64,000 bases of DNA from an uncultured Lachnospiraceae bacterium (GTDB taxonomy: Bacteria; Bacillota; Clostridia; Lachnospirales; Lachnospiraceae), in NCBI GenBank assembly GCA_910587095.1, contig CAJUMJ010000019.1:1-64000 (forward strand). The letters are read 5' to 3'. Made by a program: the position numbers and the translations under genes. The notes beneath the pieces are model-generated. The model was given only the letters and a program-made list of their open reading frames with translations, did no database searches and was not told the origin of the DNA. This document shows positions 23,301-32,155 of the stretch, one piece after another. Position 1 is the first letter of the stretch; each line of letters opens with the position of its first letter.

Positions 23301-25634
23301 GTGCAGTCCGCTTTGGACGGCGCAGAGTGTACGGCGAAGGGAATCGGCAGCGCCACAGTGAAGGGAAGCCTTAAGCTTGGCAAAAAGACGTTTGGCGCAA
23401 GCCTTAAGCTGACTGTGTCGGGCAAGGCGGATGCGCTTGCGGTTGCTTCCGTGGAAGGGTTCAGAAAATCCGGCCAGGCGGACGGCGTCTATGTCGGCGA
23501 GCTCTCGGCGTTTCGGACGGAGAGGGCGAATCAGATTAACAGCAAGATCGCGCTGACCTTGCCGGGCGCTTCAAAAGTGACGGCGAAAAGCGGCAATGCC
23601 AAAGTGGTGGCAGTGAAGTCCCAGGCGGCGGAGGGAAACGGATTCTCGGTTTCCCTGATTGTCAAAGCGGCCGGCACGGCGCAGATTACGGTTACGGGAA
23701 ACGATGCGGGGAAGACCTCCCATACGATTACCCTCATCGTGGCGGACGCGGAGCCGGGACTTAGTGAGGAGCTCATCACGGTGAATACGAAGCGGAATAC
23801 GGGCGCGGAGGTCGTCGTTTATCCGGCCTCCAACCCGGACGGCGGGGTATATGCGGTGACAGGCGTGACCATGGATTCGGATGATCAGAGCGCGCAGTTT
23901 ATCCTGACCGGAGGGGGGACGGCGGGCAGCTACAAAATCATGGCGAAAAGCGGAACGAAAAGCGGTTCCTACAAGACGAAACTACTGGCCATGGCTGACA
24001 AAAAAACTTACGCCCTGCCGCTCACCATAAAAGTGGAGTCAAAAATACCGGTATATAAGGTGAAGCAGGAAAGCAAGCTGAATCTCTTCTATAAGGAGTC
24101 AAAGAGCCGGCTTTTTATCGAAACGGACGAACAGGTGAAGAGTGTGACTCTTACGGGATGCGCCGATTATACTGTGGAAGGGCAAAACGGGATATACTAT
24201 GTGAAAGCGAAAGAGGGCGCTTCCCTGAACAGCGTCAAAACCGGAAGCCTGCAAATTGCCTTCACGGGCTACCAGGAGCCGGTTACGGCCAGATTCATGG
24301 TGGCGGTGGAGAAAAAGGCGCCGAAAATTTCGCTTGAGAGCGGCGGGGTGACCTTCTATCCGAACGCAGGTATAAGCAGCGTGCGAATCGGGTTTAAGAA
24401 CGCGGATCATCTCTTTGGCAGTTCTCTGGAAAAAATCGGCCTTTCCACGGGAGCCAAAGGAAACTATGAGGTAAAAGCGGATAACGAGTTGAGTGAGCAA
24501 CAGCCTGTCAGGGGGATTATCCTTAGCGGGAAGAATCTGAACCAGGCGGAAAGCTTCAAGGCGGTTGTCAGTCTGCGGGATAAGACATGGACCGAATCGG
24601 TCAATATTTCCTGCAGCATAAAGGTAAACCTCGGTATGCCGTCCATTGCCCTCGGCAAAAAGACGCTGCAGCTCAATGCGAACGACGCATACAAAGACTA
24701 CGATGCGGCACAAACGACTGTCAGGTGGAAAGGCGGCGGAGACATCCTGCCGGATAAGGACGTGCGGGTGAGCGTCCTTTACGACGCAAGGGATATGAGC
24801 GCGGGAACGCTTGTGCGCGGCGGCCGGGTGGCTTTTTCCGTGGACAAAGAGACATCGTGTATAAAAGTGTCCGCACGACTTAACAATAAGGATGTGGATC
24901 CGGGTTCTTATAAGTTTACGGTTCAGGTGTCCCACAAGGGGAAGAGCTGGAAGACGCCGCTCACCTTGAAGGTGGTAAACACCGCTTCCGCGCAGGCTGT
25001 GAAGGTGAGCGCGAAAGGCAGCATCGACGTGCTGAACAGAGAGGGAAGCTTTATGACGCTGACGCCGTCTTTAAAGGCCGTAGGCGGAGAGATTACAGGC
25101 GTCTTTCTGAAAGGAAGGGACGCGCATCTCTTTGAAGCCGAGTGGGACGGGAATGACGGGAAAATAAAGCTGCGGGCGAAAAGGAGCGTTCCCGGAAATG
25201 AAATAACGCTTGTCGCAAAATACCAGTACAGCGTCATTCCGGTTCTGACTCTGCGCAATGTGCGGGGAGAGACAAACCAGACGGAGGCTTCGGAGGTAAA
25301 GTTTAAGGTAAAGCAGGGGAGCGTAAAGGTGAGCGCTTCGCCTAAGTCCGCCCGGATGTACAGCGGCGCTTACAACAGTGTGGAGGTCACTCTTAAAGCG
25401 TCCTTGAAAGGTGCGAAAGAGCCCGCCATTGAGCGTGTGTCTCTTGCGGGCAATTCGGATGTCTTCAGCATTGCGGGATGGGACAGCGAAACGGGGAAAG
25501 TGACGCTTGCCATGACAAGAAGCGGGCGTGCGGTGAAGGGAAAAAGCTATACGTTGAAATTGCAGGTTTGGCTGGCGGATCAGGCGGACAATATAAAGCC
25601 TGTCACGGTCAGATATACGGTAAAAGTAAAATAG
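20304..25634 (+). CDS. Giant secreted CAP-domain protein with Ig-like (Big2) repeats
   Basis: A 1776-residue exported protein. In order: basic N-terminus and hydrophobic signal (residues ~12-35, cleavage likely after VYA); a Pro/Glu/Gly linker of ~100 residues in 11-13-residue repeats (PGAGGETPEEGE type); a CAP/SCP domain (~285-430; NALNLLNFIRYVAGI, DRMGHRRWVLNP); a Big2 domain (~553-632; AVAKVDAQGKVEAVGVGATE); then at least six further beta-rich Ig-like segments to the end. No LPXTG motif or C-terminal membrane helix is seen, so it is probably released or held non-covalently. Start is ATG 20304 or 20313; both lack a good ribosome site and overlap the previous gene. Confidence 0.85.
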   Translation: MQKMKSIRIWNKRRWSRALAAALAAVLWMEGGCGAVYAIEPAAAGDPAVYAPKEPETEAEDTVNDGEKEPTAGESPGAGGETPEEGDSPGAGEEKPGEEETPGADGEKPEEGDSPGAGEEETPEEGEKPGAGGEETPEEGEKPGAGGETPEEGETPGAGEETPEEGETPGAGEKEPLPEPVETVSGNTPDTVPEEPSEEESLEEPLYEGGSVLGEPPLAIEGFGGAKGLSYSGADFMAGAEGLTRQTPSAAQIIARYEAYPWNLTTENTYSDKPSTKSPYKAGHLTGKSLENALNLLNFIRYVAGIPADVTLDEDYIAKNQAGSLINCINGVLSHTPDKPEGFTTDEETELYELGKSGCSSSNIASGYGNIARSLLDGWMYDGDSSNIDRMGHRRWVLNPAMTKTGFGAVGAYSSMYAFDRSGSSVTDFVAWPAQTMPIELMNGSGTPWTVSLGSDYKEVDLDKVSVTLRDVSGNKTWTFSKLNANGYFKVNTDYYGMPNCIIFRPNGVSYNKTSRFQVTIKGLTDQDGEETSLSYYVNLFSLSDKPEEPEEVTEVTLNKQKLHLLTGQQDTLLATVKPDNAVNRSLTWRTGNEAVAKVDAQGKVEAVGVGATEISATAANGVQAVCTVKVSDYTLVSDAPGFQFDKETMTGSLSFDLKTDMTAKKLVVMDGSLESTDKIEWTSDDGNVASVAGGTVTPTGIGETVIWASVDNGFHVLACEVCVEDSALPTISLREDTVTLHRRKNQEGSLEGDTRQLKVYLTPADSRWKKVKWKSGNAAVAALVLDDGQTAAEVSGSSTVLVRATGEGTTKITAVITDDDGKDVVIDGKRAEAVCTVTVKREAELQEKDIPIPVALINTQTTLRDVALPVGWSFKYPDTALSQFAGMRSKKFAAVYMPEGAGSDTVPAETLLEVCFLHVENISVKLRTEEGKEYTDSVLCQGQKVKCYVNYSFDDALRRFENDEKYGGNVYFKEQKEKLLGELEKGITWSSGNAGVLLVQSALDGAECTAKGIGSATVKGSLKLGKKTFGASLKLTVSGKADALAVASVEGFRKSGQADGVYVGELSAFRTERANQINSKIALTLPGASKVTAKSGNAKVVAVKSQAAEGNGFSVSLIVKAAGTAQITVTGNDAGKTSHTITLIVADAEPGLSEELITVNTKRNTGAEVVVYPASNPDGGVYAVTGVTMDSDDQSAQFILTGGGTAGSYKIMAKSGTKSGSYKTKLLAMADKKTYALPLTIKVESKIPVYKVKQESKLNLFYKESKSRLFIETDEQVKSVTLTGCADYTVEGQNGIYYVKAKEGASLNSVKTGSLQIAFTGYQEPVTARFMVAVEKKAPKISLESGGVTFYPNAGISSVRIGFKNADHLFGSSLEKIGLSTGAKGNYEVKADNELSEQQPVRGIILSGKNLNQAESFKAVVSLRDKTWTESVNISCSIKVNLGMPSIALGKKTLQLNANDAYKDYDAAQTTVRWKGGGDILPDKDVRVSVLYDARDMSAGTLVRGGRVAFSVDKETSCIKVSARLNNKDVDPGSYKFTVQVSHKGKSWKTPLTLKVVNTASAQAVKVSAKGSIDVLNREGSFMTLTPSLKAVGGEITGVFLKGRDAHLFEAEWDGNDGKIKLRAKRSVPGNEITLVAKYQYSVIPVLTLRNVRGETNQTEASEVKFKVKQGSVKVSASPKSARMYSGAYNSVEVTLKASLKGAKEPAIERVSLAGNSDVFSIAGWDSETGKVTLAMTRSGRAVKGKSYTLKLQVWLADQADNIKPVTVRYTVKVK
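20520..20829 (+). repeat. Low-complexity coding repeat (Pro/Glu/Gly linker)
   Basis: About eight degenerate units of 33-39 bp encode PGAGGETPEEGE-like blocks between the signal peptide and the CAP domain. Unit number is likely to vary between strains by slippage, always in frame because units are multiples of three. Confidence 0.8.
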
Positions 25635-25669
25635 GAATAGGAAAAAGAAACTTCGCGAAACGGGAGGTT

Positions 25670-26455
25670 ATGCGGCAAATGCAGGTGCTTGCAGGATTGA
25701 TGATTCCTTTTGCGGGAACTGCCCTGGGTTCCGCCATGGTGTTTTTCATGAGAAATCAAATACACAGGGGAGTGGAGAAGCTGCTTTTGGGGTTTGCGTC
25801 GGGAGTTATGATTGCGGCGTCGGTGTGGTCTTTGCTCATTCCGGCCATCGATATGGCGGGTGAGCAGGGGCAGATTGCCTGGCTGCCGGCGGCCGCCGGA
25901 TTTCTTGGCGGGATGGCGTTTCTTTTGGCGCTGGACAGCCTGATTCCACACCTCCATCTGGAAAGCGAAGAGCCGGAAGGCGTGGAGAGCAATTTAAAAA
26001 AAACAACCATGCTTGTCCTTGCTGTGACGCTGCACAACATTCCCGAGGGGATGAGTGTGGGAGTGACCTTTGCGGGAGCGTTGATCGGAGACACGGCCAT
26101 CACCATGGCGGGCGCTTTTGCCCTGGCTGTCGGCATTGCCATCCAGAATTTCCCGGAGGGCGCGATCATCTCCATGCCCCTTCGCGGCGAGGGTGTTTCC
26201 AGGAGGCGCGCCTTCGCGTATGGGGCGCTTTCGGGCATAGTGGAGCCTGTGGGCGCGTTTGTCACGATTCTTTTGGCGGAAAGGATTGTAAAGGCTTTGC
26301 CGGCGCTTCTTGCTTTTGCGGCGGGAGCCATGATCTATGTGGTGGTGGAGGAGCTGATACCCGAGGCGCAATCCGGGGAGCACAGCAATGTCGGCACGGT
26401 CGGCGTTGCCGTCGGGTTTGTGATTATGATGATTCTTGACGTGGCCCTCGGCTAG
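25670..26455 (+). CDS. ZIP-family metal transporter
   Basis: A 261-residue protein with about eight membrane helices and the ZIP signatures HNIPEGMSVGVTFAGA and QNFPEGAIISMP, which bind the metal within helices IV and V. ZupT-like members import zinc, iron or manganese. GGGAGG lies only two bases before ATG 25670 and eleven before ATG 25679, so either may be used. It starts 35 nt after the CAP-protein gene. Its stop codon abuts a structured repeat element. Confidence 0.9.
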   Translation: MRQMQVLAGLMIPFAGTALGSAMVFFMRNQIHRGVEKLLLGFASGVMIAASVWSLLIPAIDMAGEQGQIAWLPAAAGFLGGMAFLLALDSLIPHLHLESEEPEGVESNLKKTTMLVLAVTLHNIPEGMSVGVTFAGALIGDTAITMAGAFALAVGIAIQNFPEGAIISMPLRGEGVSRRRAFAYGALSGIVEPVGAFVTILLAERIVKALPALLAFAAGAMIYVVVEELIPEAQSGEHSNVGTVGVAVGFVIMMILDVALG

Positions 26456-26631
26456 CCGCGTGAAAAGTGCTTCTAAAGACGTACCGCCACAGGACAGGAA
26501 CAAAGTCAGCAAAGCTGACTTGGAAGCGTTAAGTTTCACGCAGAAGAATGCCTGAAAAGCGGCATTCTCCAGGACGAGCTTGCTCGTCCGTGGATTTTGA
26601 GATTCCGCATAAGCGGAATCATGGCGGTTAG
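26453..26631 (+). repeat. Structured intergenic repeat, copy A
   Basis: Begins at the ZIP stop codon. Stems: GCGTGAAA 26458-26465 with TTTCACGC 26534-26541; GTCAGC-AAA-GCTGAC inside; AGAATGCC 26545 with GGCATTCT 26561; GGACGAGC 26572 with GCTCGTCC 26582; GATTCCGC 26601 with GCGGAATC 26613. Ends ATGGCGGTTAG. The inner CGTCCCG hairpin of other copies is decayed here. Confidence 0.8.
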
Positions 26632-26685
26632 TACGAGTGGAAGTATATATAGAAAAATTTACTTACGAAAGGATGGCGGTGTGGG

Positions 26686-28068
26686 GTGGAAGAGAATAGT
26701 TTGACAACAGGGAGCGTTTTCGGAAATCTGGTACGATTTGCGCTCCCCTATCTTTTGGCCTGTTTTATGCAGACCTTTTACGGCATGGCAGATCTGTTTG
26801 TAGTAGGTCTTTACAACGGTTCCGAGACAACTACCGCGGTTTCCATAGGCAGTCAGGTGATGCATATGCTCACGGTGATTATTGTCGGCTTTGCCATGGG
26901 AGCTACCGTGCGTATCGGCAGATATGTGGGTGCGAGAGACGGGCGCGCGGCGGCGAGGACGGTGGGCGCTTCCGTGGTCTTTTTTTCGGTGTTCGCGGCG
27001 GTTCTTACGGCGGCGCTTTTGCTTTGCACAAGGACGATCGCCCGCGTTATGTTGACGCCCGCGGAGGCGGTGGAGCAGACGGTGGTCTATCTTGGAATCT
27101 GCTTTGCGGGGGTGCCATTTGTCACCGCTTACAACGTGATCAGCAGTATTTTCCGCGGGGCGGGGGATTCCAGGAGGCCCATGTATTTTGTGGCGGTGGC
27201 CTGTGTGGTCAATATTGTGCTCGACTTTGTTTTTATCGGCGGCATGGGGCTTGGTGCGGCGGGCGCTGCTCTCGGGACCGTGTTCGGACAGGCGGTGAGC
27301 GTATTTGCCGCGCTCGGTATGTTGAAAAGAAGAGATTTGGGATTTCGAATCACGGGAGAGGACTTAAGGGCAAACAAAGAAGCTGTCTTACAGATTCTCA
27401 AAGTGGGCGCGCCCATAGCCTGCCAGGACGGGCTGATCCAGGTGGCCTTTATCGTGATTACAGTGATCGCAAACAGCAGAGGACTTATCGTCTCCGCCGC
27501 GGTGGGGATCGTCGAGAAGCTGATCGGCTTTATGTTTCTTGTGCCATCCGCTTTTCTGTCGGCGATTTCCGCCATCACGGCTCAGAACATGGGAGCGAAC
27601 AAGCCGGAGAGAGCCAGAGCCTGTCTCGGGTACGGCCTTCTCATCACCATGTGCTGGGGCGCCTTTTGCGCATTCTACAATCAGTTTTTGCCGGAAACGC
27701 TGGTGGGGCTGTTTACGAGGGATGCCGAGGTGCTTGCGGCAGGGTGTTCCTATATGCGTTCCTACGCATTTGACACGCTTTTTGCGGCAATACATTTTTG
27801 TTTCAGCGGATATTTTTGCGGCGATCAGAAGGCGGGGATCTCCTTCTTACATAATATAACCGCGATTGCGCTCATCCGCATTCCGGGAGCTTACCTGGCG
27901 AGCGTTTATTTCCCGGAAAGCCTCTATCCCATGGGATGGGCGGCGCCTCTTGGCTCCCTCCTGTCAGCTCTGATCTGCGTGGGATTTTACCTGTATTTCC
28001 GAAAGCTGGAAGCGTTGCGTTTCGCGCAAGGAAATGATAGTTCACATTCTCTACAAAGCGCGTTATGA
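26686..28068 (+). CDS. MATE-family multidrug/cation exporter
   Basis: A 460-residue protein with twelve predicted membrane helices in two MatE halves. Family segments include FALPYLLACFMQTFYGMADL, ISSIFRGAGDSRRPMYFVAV, and APIACQDGLIQVAFI opening the second half. MATE proteins expel drugs or metabolites with sodium or protons. The start is GTG 26686, because the nearby ATG frame closes at once; the ribosome site is weak. Its end overlaps the convergent AGCS gene by 6 nt. Upstream lies structured repeat copy A. Confidence 0.88.
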   Translation: MEENSLTTGSVFGNLVRFALPYLLACFMQTFYGMADLFVVGLYNGSETTTAVSIGSQVMHMLTVIIVGFAMGATVRIGRYVGARDGRAAARTVGASVVFFSVFAAVLTAALLLCTRTIARVMLTPAEAVEQTVVYLGICFAGVPFVTAYNVISSIFRGAGDSRRPMYFVAVACVVNIVLDFVFIGGMGLGAAGAALGTVFGQAVSVFAALGMLKRRDLGFRITGEDLRANKEAVLQILKVGAPIACQDGLIQVAFIVITVIANSRGLIVSAAVGIVEKLIGFMFLVPSAFLSAISAITAQNMGANKPERARACLGYGLLITMCWGAFCAFYNQFLPETLVGLFTRDAEVLAAGCSYMRSYAFDTLFAAIHFCFSGYFCGDQKAGISFLHNITAIALIRIPGAYLASVYFPESLYPMGWAAPLGSLLSALICVGFYLYFRKLEALRFAQGNDSSHSLQSAL

Positions 28069-29394
28069 TTTGATTTCTCTTCGCAGCCACCACAATGCCA
28101 GAAGATTCGGGAGAGCCATCAGTCCGTTGATCAGGTCGGTGCACTCCCATACAAGGCGCATGGGAATGACCGCTCCGAGATAGATCATCACGACATAGAA
28201 CAGCTTGTAGAGGGGAATTGTCCGGTTTCCGCCGAGATACTCGGCTGCTTTCTCCCCAAAATAAGACCAGCCGATCAGGGTGGTAACGGCGAAAGCGCAC
28301 AGGGAGATCGTGAGAAACGCGTCTCCCACGTAGGGAAGATGGGCGAAAGCGGCGGCGGTCAGATCCGTCTCGGCAGTCCCGGCGATGGAGTCCGGATCGT
28401 AGAGCATATTGCAGACTACCACGAGTCCGGTCAGCAGGCACATAACCACCGTGTCCCAAAATACGGCAGTCATGGACACATAGGCTTGTATTTTCGGATT
28501 ATCGGTGTGGGAAGCGGCGGCAGCGATAGCGGAGGTGCCGATGCCGGCTTCGTTGGTGAAAAGCCCCCTGGCGATGCCGTAGCGCAGCGCACGCTGCAAA
28601 CCCGCTCCGGCTACGCCGCCGGAGAGGCTGGCAAAGGAGAATGCGTCCTTTATGATCCAGACCACGGCGGTGACAAGCTGATGCCGGTAGAGAACCAACA
28701 GGAGAATGCAGCCGAAGAGATAGAGAAAGCTGATGGCCGGTACGGTGCGTTCGCAGAGATTTCCTATGCTCCTGATGCCTCCGAGGATGACAAGTCCGGT
28801 CACGACGGCCAAGGCGACGCCCACAAGATGAGGAGAAAGCCCGAAACTTAAGTCTGTTGCCCGGGTGACGGAGTTAGCCTGTGTGGTACATCCCACGCCG
28901 AAGGCGGCGGTCAGCGTGCAGAAAGCATAGAGAGCGCCGAGTTTTCTGTTATGTAAACCATTTTTCAGCACATACATGGGACCGCCTACATAGAGGCCGT
29001 CCTCCTTCCTTTGCCGGTAAAGGACGCTTAAGTAACATTCGCCGTAGGAGGTGGCCATGCCGAGTATGCCGGTGATCCAGCACCAGAAGATGGCGCCGGG
29101 GCCGCCGAGGGCCACGGCCGTTGATACGCCGATGATGTTGCCGGTGCCGAGGGTGGCTGCCAGCGTGGTGGAAAGCGCCGAGAAGGGAGACAGATTTCTC
29201 TCAGCGCTTTGCGAGGTAGCCGACTTCTCCAGGGAGGGAGAATCCTGTGTGCAAAACAGGGACAGACGGATCGCCCGGAATAGGTTTTTTTGAGGAAAGC
29301 GCAGTTTGCAGGTGAAGTAAATATGCGTACCCATAAGCAGGATAATCAGGGGGAAGCCCCATAAAAAATCGTTGATTTGTTCTAGGAGAGCCAT
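28063..29394 (-). CDS. Alanine/glycine:cation symporter (AGCS family)
   Basis: A 443-residue sodium:amino-acid symporter. AGCS landmarks are LSTTLAATLGTGNIIGVSTA, ALGGPGAIFWCWITGILGMA, ALRYGIARGLFTNEAGIGTS and TLIGWSYFGEKAAEYL. Around ten membrane helices. Imports alanine or glycine. ATG 29394 chosen by family start (MALLEQINDFLWG); no strong ribosome site is seen, and a GTG at 29403 is possible. Convergent with the MATE gene and divergent from the small hypothetical gene at 29470. Confidence 0.92.
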   Translation of the reverse strand: MALLEQINDFLWGFPLIILLMGTHIYFTCKLRFPQKNLFRAIRLSLFCTQDSPSLEKSATSQSAERNLSPFSALSTTLAATLGTGNIIGVSTAVALGGPGAIFWCWITGILGMATSYGECYLSVLYRQRKEDGLYVGGPMYVLKNGLHNRKLGALYAFCTLTAAFGVGCTTQANSVTRATDLSFGLSPHLVGVALAVVTGLVILGGIRSIGNLCERTVPAISFLYLFGCILLLVLYRHQLVTAVVWIIKDAFSFASLSGGVAGAGLQRALRYGIARGLFTNEAGIGTSAIAAAASHTDNPKIQAYVSMTAVFWDTVVMCLLTGLVVVCNMLYDPDSIAGTAETDLTAAAFAHLPYVGDAFLTISLCAFAVTTLIGWSYFGEKAAEYLGGNRTIPLYKLFYVVMIYLGAVIPMRLVWECTDLINGLMALPNLLALWWLRREIKS

Positions 29395-29469
29395 AGAAAA
29401 CACGTCCCGGTGTCGTTTAGCTTATTTTATGTATTAAGACGTGGAAAAAGAACCGAGGGGGGAGAGAGG

Positions 29470-29856
29470 ATGAGAGAAGAAGAGAAAACAAGGGCGTATG
29501 CCTGGGCGCGCGCGTTGTGCTGCTACGCCGGGGAGGACGAGGCGTTTCTGGAACGTTTTTTTGAGATGCTGTCCGCTTCGGAGGGCGTATCGAAGGAATT
29601 TTTGTATTATCTGGAGCATCAGGATTTTCTGTGCGAATATCAGGTGGCCGGCTACAGTCTGATCGATATTATGGTGTGGCAGATGGATCACTTCAAGGCG
29701 CAGCTTGACAGGGACAGGGAGAGCATGAAGAATAACGGGGATAAGATGCTTCTGGCGGCTTTTCACACCATGCTCTTGATGGAGCGGGATCCACAGTATT
29801 ATGTAAACTTAATGCAGACCGAGACGGGGACGGATTATGTTGGAAAATACAATTAA
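29470..29856 (+). CDS. Hypothetical protein, 128 aa, helical
   Basis: Not recognised. A soluble, acidic, helix-rich protein (MREEEKTRAYAWARALCCYA to GTDYVGKYN) with a central VWQMDHFKAQLDRDRESMKN helix. GGGGGGAGAGAGG precedes ATG 29470. It heads a three-gene run with the nucleoid-associated protein and the DUF2974 hydrolase, 58 nt before the next start. No membrane segment or signal. Confidence 0.75.
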   Translation: MREEEKTRAYAWARALCCYAGEDEAFLERFFEMLSASEGVSKEFLYYLEHQDFLCEYQVAGYSLIDIMVWQMDHFKAQLDRDRESMKNNGDKMLLAAFHTMLLMERDPQYYVNLMQTETGTDYVGKYN

Positions 29857-29914
29857 AAGGTGATAGTGAACCTCTTATTAAGTCAGTAGAGAAACGGGAC
29901 AAAGGAGAAATGGG

Positions 29915-30940
29915 ATGAACAAAGAAGATATCAGAATAAAGCATATCATCATACATATACTGGATCCCACCATCGGGATGCCGGTGCTCTCGGATACGGA
30001 GCTAGAGTTCGGTTCGGAGGTGGCGGATTTTGCGCGGGAACATATCGGGAAGATCTGCGCGGGGGACGATGCGAAGGAATGCAGATTTTACGAGCGCGAG
30101 TCGGAAGTATACAACATGCTGACCGGATACGAGGATGAAAACTTTGTCGGAATCAGTCAGGAGATCGCCGGGCTTTTGTATGAGATTATGAGCGGCAACA
30201 TCGACATTCCGCCGGCGGATCTGATGGTGGTGCGATTCAGGGAGGGGGAGGAAGAGTATCTGGCACTTCTCAAGATGAACTACAAGACGCTTTACACCCA
30301 TCGCACGATGCCGCTTTCGGAGGGGGAGGGAAACAGCAACGAGCTGATCCGCCACAAGTCCATCCTGCCGTCTCAGACCCAGCGGCTTTCGGAGGCGGCG
30401 GTGATCTGCCTTTCGGATTTTTCCGTGCAGGTGGTGGAGAGAAAGTATGAGGTGAACGGGGAGAAGACAGATTATTTTTCTTTCCTTTTCTTAAAGTGCA
30501 GTTCCCATCTCTCCCATAAGTCCAAGCTTTCCATTGTGGGACGCGCCGTGGAGAGCGTGCAGAAGGAAGGCTTTGCGGAGAATGAGCGTTTTGAGAGACA
30601 GATGCGCGCCAAGAGCATCATACAGGAAGAGATGGAGGAGAAGGGTGGCTTTGTGGTGGAGGAGATCGCCGGAAAGATTTTTGAGGGAGAGCCGGAATTG
30701 AGAACGGCTTTTCAGGATAAAATGGAAAAGTACAACATGGTGAAGGAGACGATTGAGCCGCAAAGTGAAAACACAATGCGGAAGTTCCAGAGTCAGCATC
30801 TTTTTACGGACACGGGTATCGAGATCAAAATTCCCATGGAGCAGTACAAGAATCCCAAATGTGTGGAGTTTATAACAAACCCTGACGGCACGGTCAGCGT
30901 GCTGATCAAAAATATCGAGCATCTGGAGGCAAGAATCTGA
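29915..30940 (+). CDS. Nucleoid-associated protein, NdpA/YejK family
   Basis: A 341-residue protein of the 37-kDa nucleoid-associated family. It begins IRIKHIIIHILDPTIGMPVL and has the characteristic MVVRFREGEEEYLALLKMNY and a C-terminal GIEIKIPMEQYKNPKCVEF block. E. coli YejK binds the nucleoid and interacts with topoisomerases; the clostridial role is untested. AAAGGAG precedes the ATG. It lies 3 nt before the DUF2974 hydrolase, so the two are coupled. Confidence 0.87.
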   Translation: MNKEDIRIKHIIIHILDPTIGMPVLSDTELEFGSEVADFAREHIGKICAGDDAKECRFYERESEVYNMLTGYEDENFVGISQEIAGLLYEIMSGNIDIPPADLMVVRFREGEEEYLALLKMNYKTLYTHRTMPLSEGEGNSNELIRHKSILPSQTQRLSEAAVICLSDFSVQVVERKYEVNGEKTDYFSFLFLKCSSHLSHKSKLSIVGRAVESVQKEGFAENERFERQMRAKSIIQEEMEEKGGFVVEEIAGKIFEGEPELRTAFQDKMEKYNMVKETIEPQSENTMRKFQSQHLFTDTGIEIKIPMEQYKNPKCVEFITNPDGTVSVLIKNIEHLEARI

Positions 30941-30943
30941 AAA

Positions 30944-32155
30944 ATGGGAACCATTTTGGATTATCTGAGAGAATACGGGGACTACAGTCTGGAGGAGAAA
31001 CCCTTTGGCGATGTGGACAGTCTGGTGATCAGCCAGCTCTCCTATCTGAAATTCGAAGGCATCGTGCCGGGGCCGGAGGAAGCGCGCGCCCCGGTGAGTA
31101 TTGAGGAGATCGCCGCCCATGCGGACTACGACCGCCTCTATGCGGACGAACGTTACCGCAAGGACAATACGGCTCTTTTTACGGGGATTTTAAACGGCAG
31201 ACGATTCGGCAAAATGCGCCTTTGGAATTATGTAAACCTAATAGAACCGGAACGGGAAAGCCAGTTTTCCGCCGTGGTGTGTGATCTTTCCGACGGTCGT
31301 TCGTATGTGGTATTCCGGGGGACGGACGAAAACATAGTCGGCTGGAAAGAGGATTTGAATCTGGCCTTTTCCGAGCCGGTGCCGGGACAGAGACGAAGCG
31401 TGCTGTATCTGGAGGAGGCCGCCCGTGCGATTGACGGCGGCTTTTATGTGGGAGGCCATTCCAAAGGGGGGAACTTCGCGGTTTATGCGGCCATGCACTG
31501 TGCGCCGGAGGTGAGAGAACGGATAGAAAGAATCTATGACCACGACGGGCCGGGTTTTCGGCCGGAGGTCAAAGCGCGGGGGGCGTGGCAGGAGATCGAA
31601 GGACGCATACACAAGACCGTGCCGCGCTCTTCGCTCGTGGGGATGTTGCTGTACTCGGACGGCGACTACCGGGTGGTGGAGAGCAAAACGATCGGGCTCG
31701 CCCAGCACAATCCCTACACCTGGCTTGTGAAGGAGGGGGATTTTCGCATAGTGGACGAGATCAGACCGGGACGGAAGTTTGTGGACCAGACGCTCAACGA
31801 ATGGATTCTGTCATTGGATCAGGCTAAGATGCACATTTTTGTGGACGCGTTGTACGGGGTTGTACAGGCGTCGGAGACGGACAATCTGATCGATTTTACG
31901 GCGCACTGGTTCCAGAGCATCCAGAAGATCGGCAGAGCCATAGGCGGGGTGGACGAGGAGACAGCGGGGGTGGTGATGCAGATCATGCGCGCCCTCTTCG
32001 AGATGATTTCGCTCCATGCAAAGGAAGAGGCGCAAAGCAGGCTGGGGATACATTCGGGTCGGAAAAACAGGTGGGAAATGCAGAGGGAGAAGTTCGAGGA
32101 GGGCATGGCGCAGTTGGAAAGCCGTCTGAAGCTTCATCCAAGCGAGAGAAAATAG
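30944..32155 (+). CDS. DUF2974 (Mbeg1-like) lipase-fold hydrolase
   Basis: A 403-residue protein with an alpha/beta-hydrolase fold: VVFRGTDENIVGWKEDLNLA, nucleophile elbow GGHSKGGNFAVYAA, and YDHDGPGFRPEV. These are DUF2974/Mbeg1-like features found widely in Firmicutes. No signal peptide. Physiological substrate unknown. Cotranscribed with the nucleoid-associated gene; its last 22 nt overlap the convergent glutamine-amidotransferase gene. Confidence 0.87.
   Translation: MGTILDYLREYGDYSLEEKPFGDVDSLVISQLSYLKFEGIVPGPEEARAPVSIEEIAAHADYDRLYADERYRKDNTALFTGILNGRRFGKMRLWNYVNLIEPERESQFSAVVCDLSDGRSYVVFRGTDENIVGWKEDLNLAFSEPVPGQRRSVLYLEEAARAIDGGFYVGGHSKGGNFAVYAAMHCAPEVRERIERIYDHDGPGFRPEVKARGAWQEIEGRIHKTVPRSSLVGMLLYSDGDYRVVESKTIGLAQHNPYTWLVKEGDFRIVDEIRPGRKFVDQTLNEWILSLDQAKMHIFVDALYGVVQASETDNLIDFTAHWFQSIQKIGRAIGGVDEETAGVVMQIMRALFEMISLHAKEEAQSRLGIHSGRKNRWEMQREKFEEGMAQLESRLKLHPSERK

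Noticed and set aside
26453..26631. Reading the structured repeats as simple rho-independent terminators
   Set aside because: They contain up to seven hairpins, lack T-runs, and keep conserved linkers between stems, which terminators do not need.
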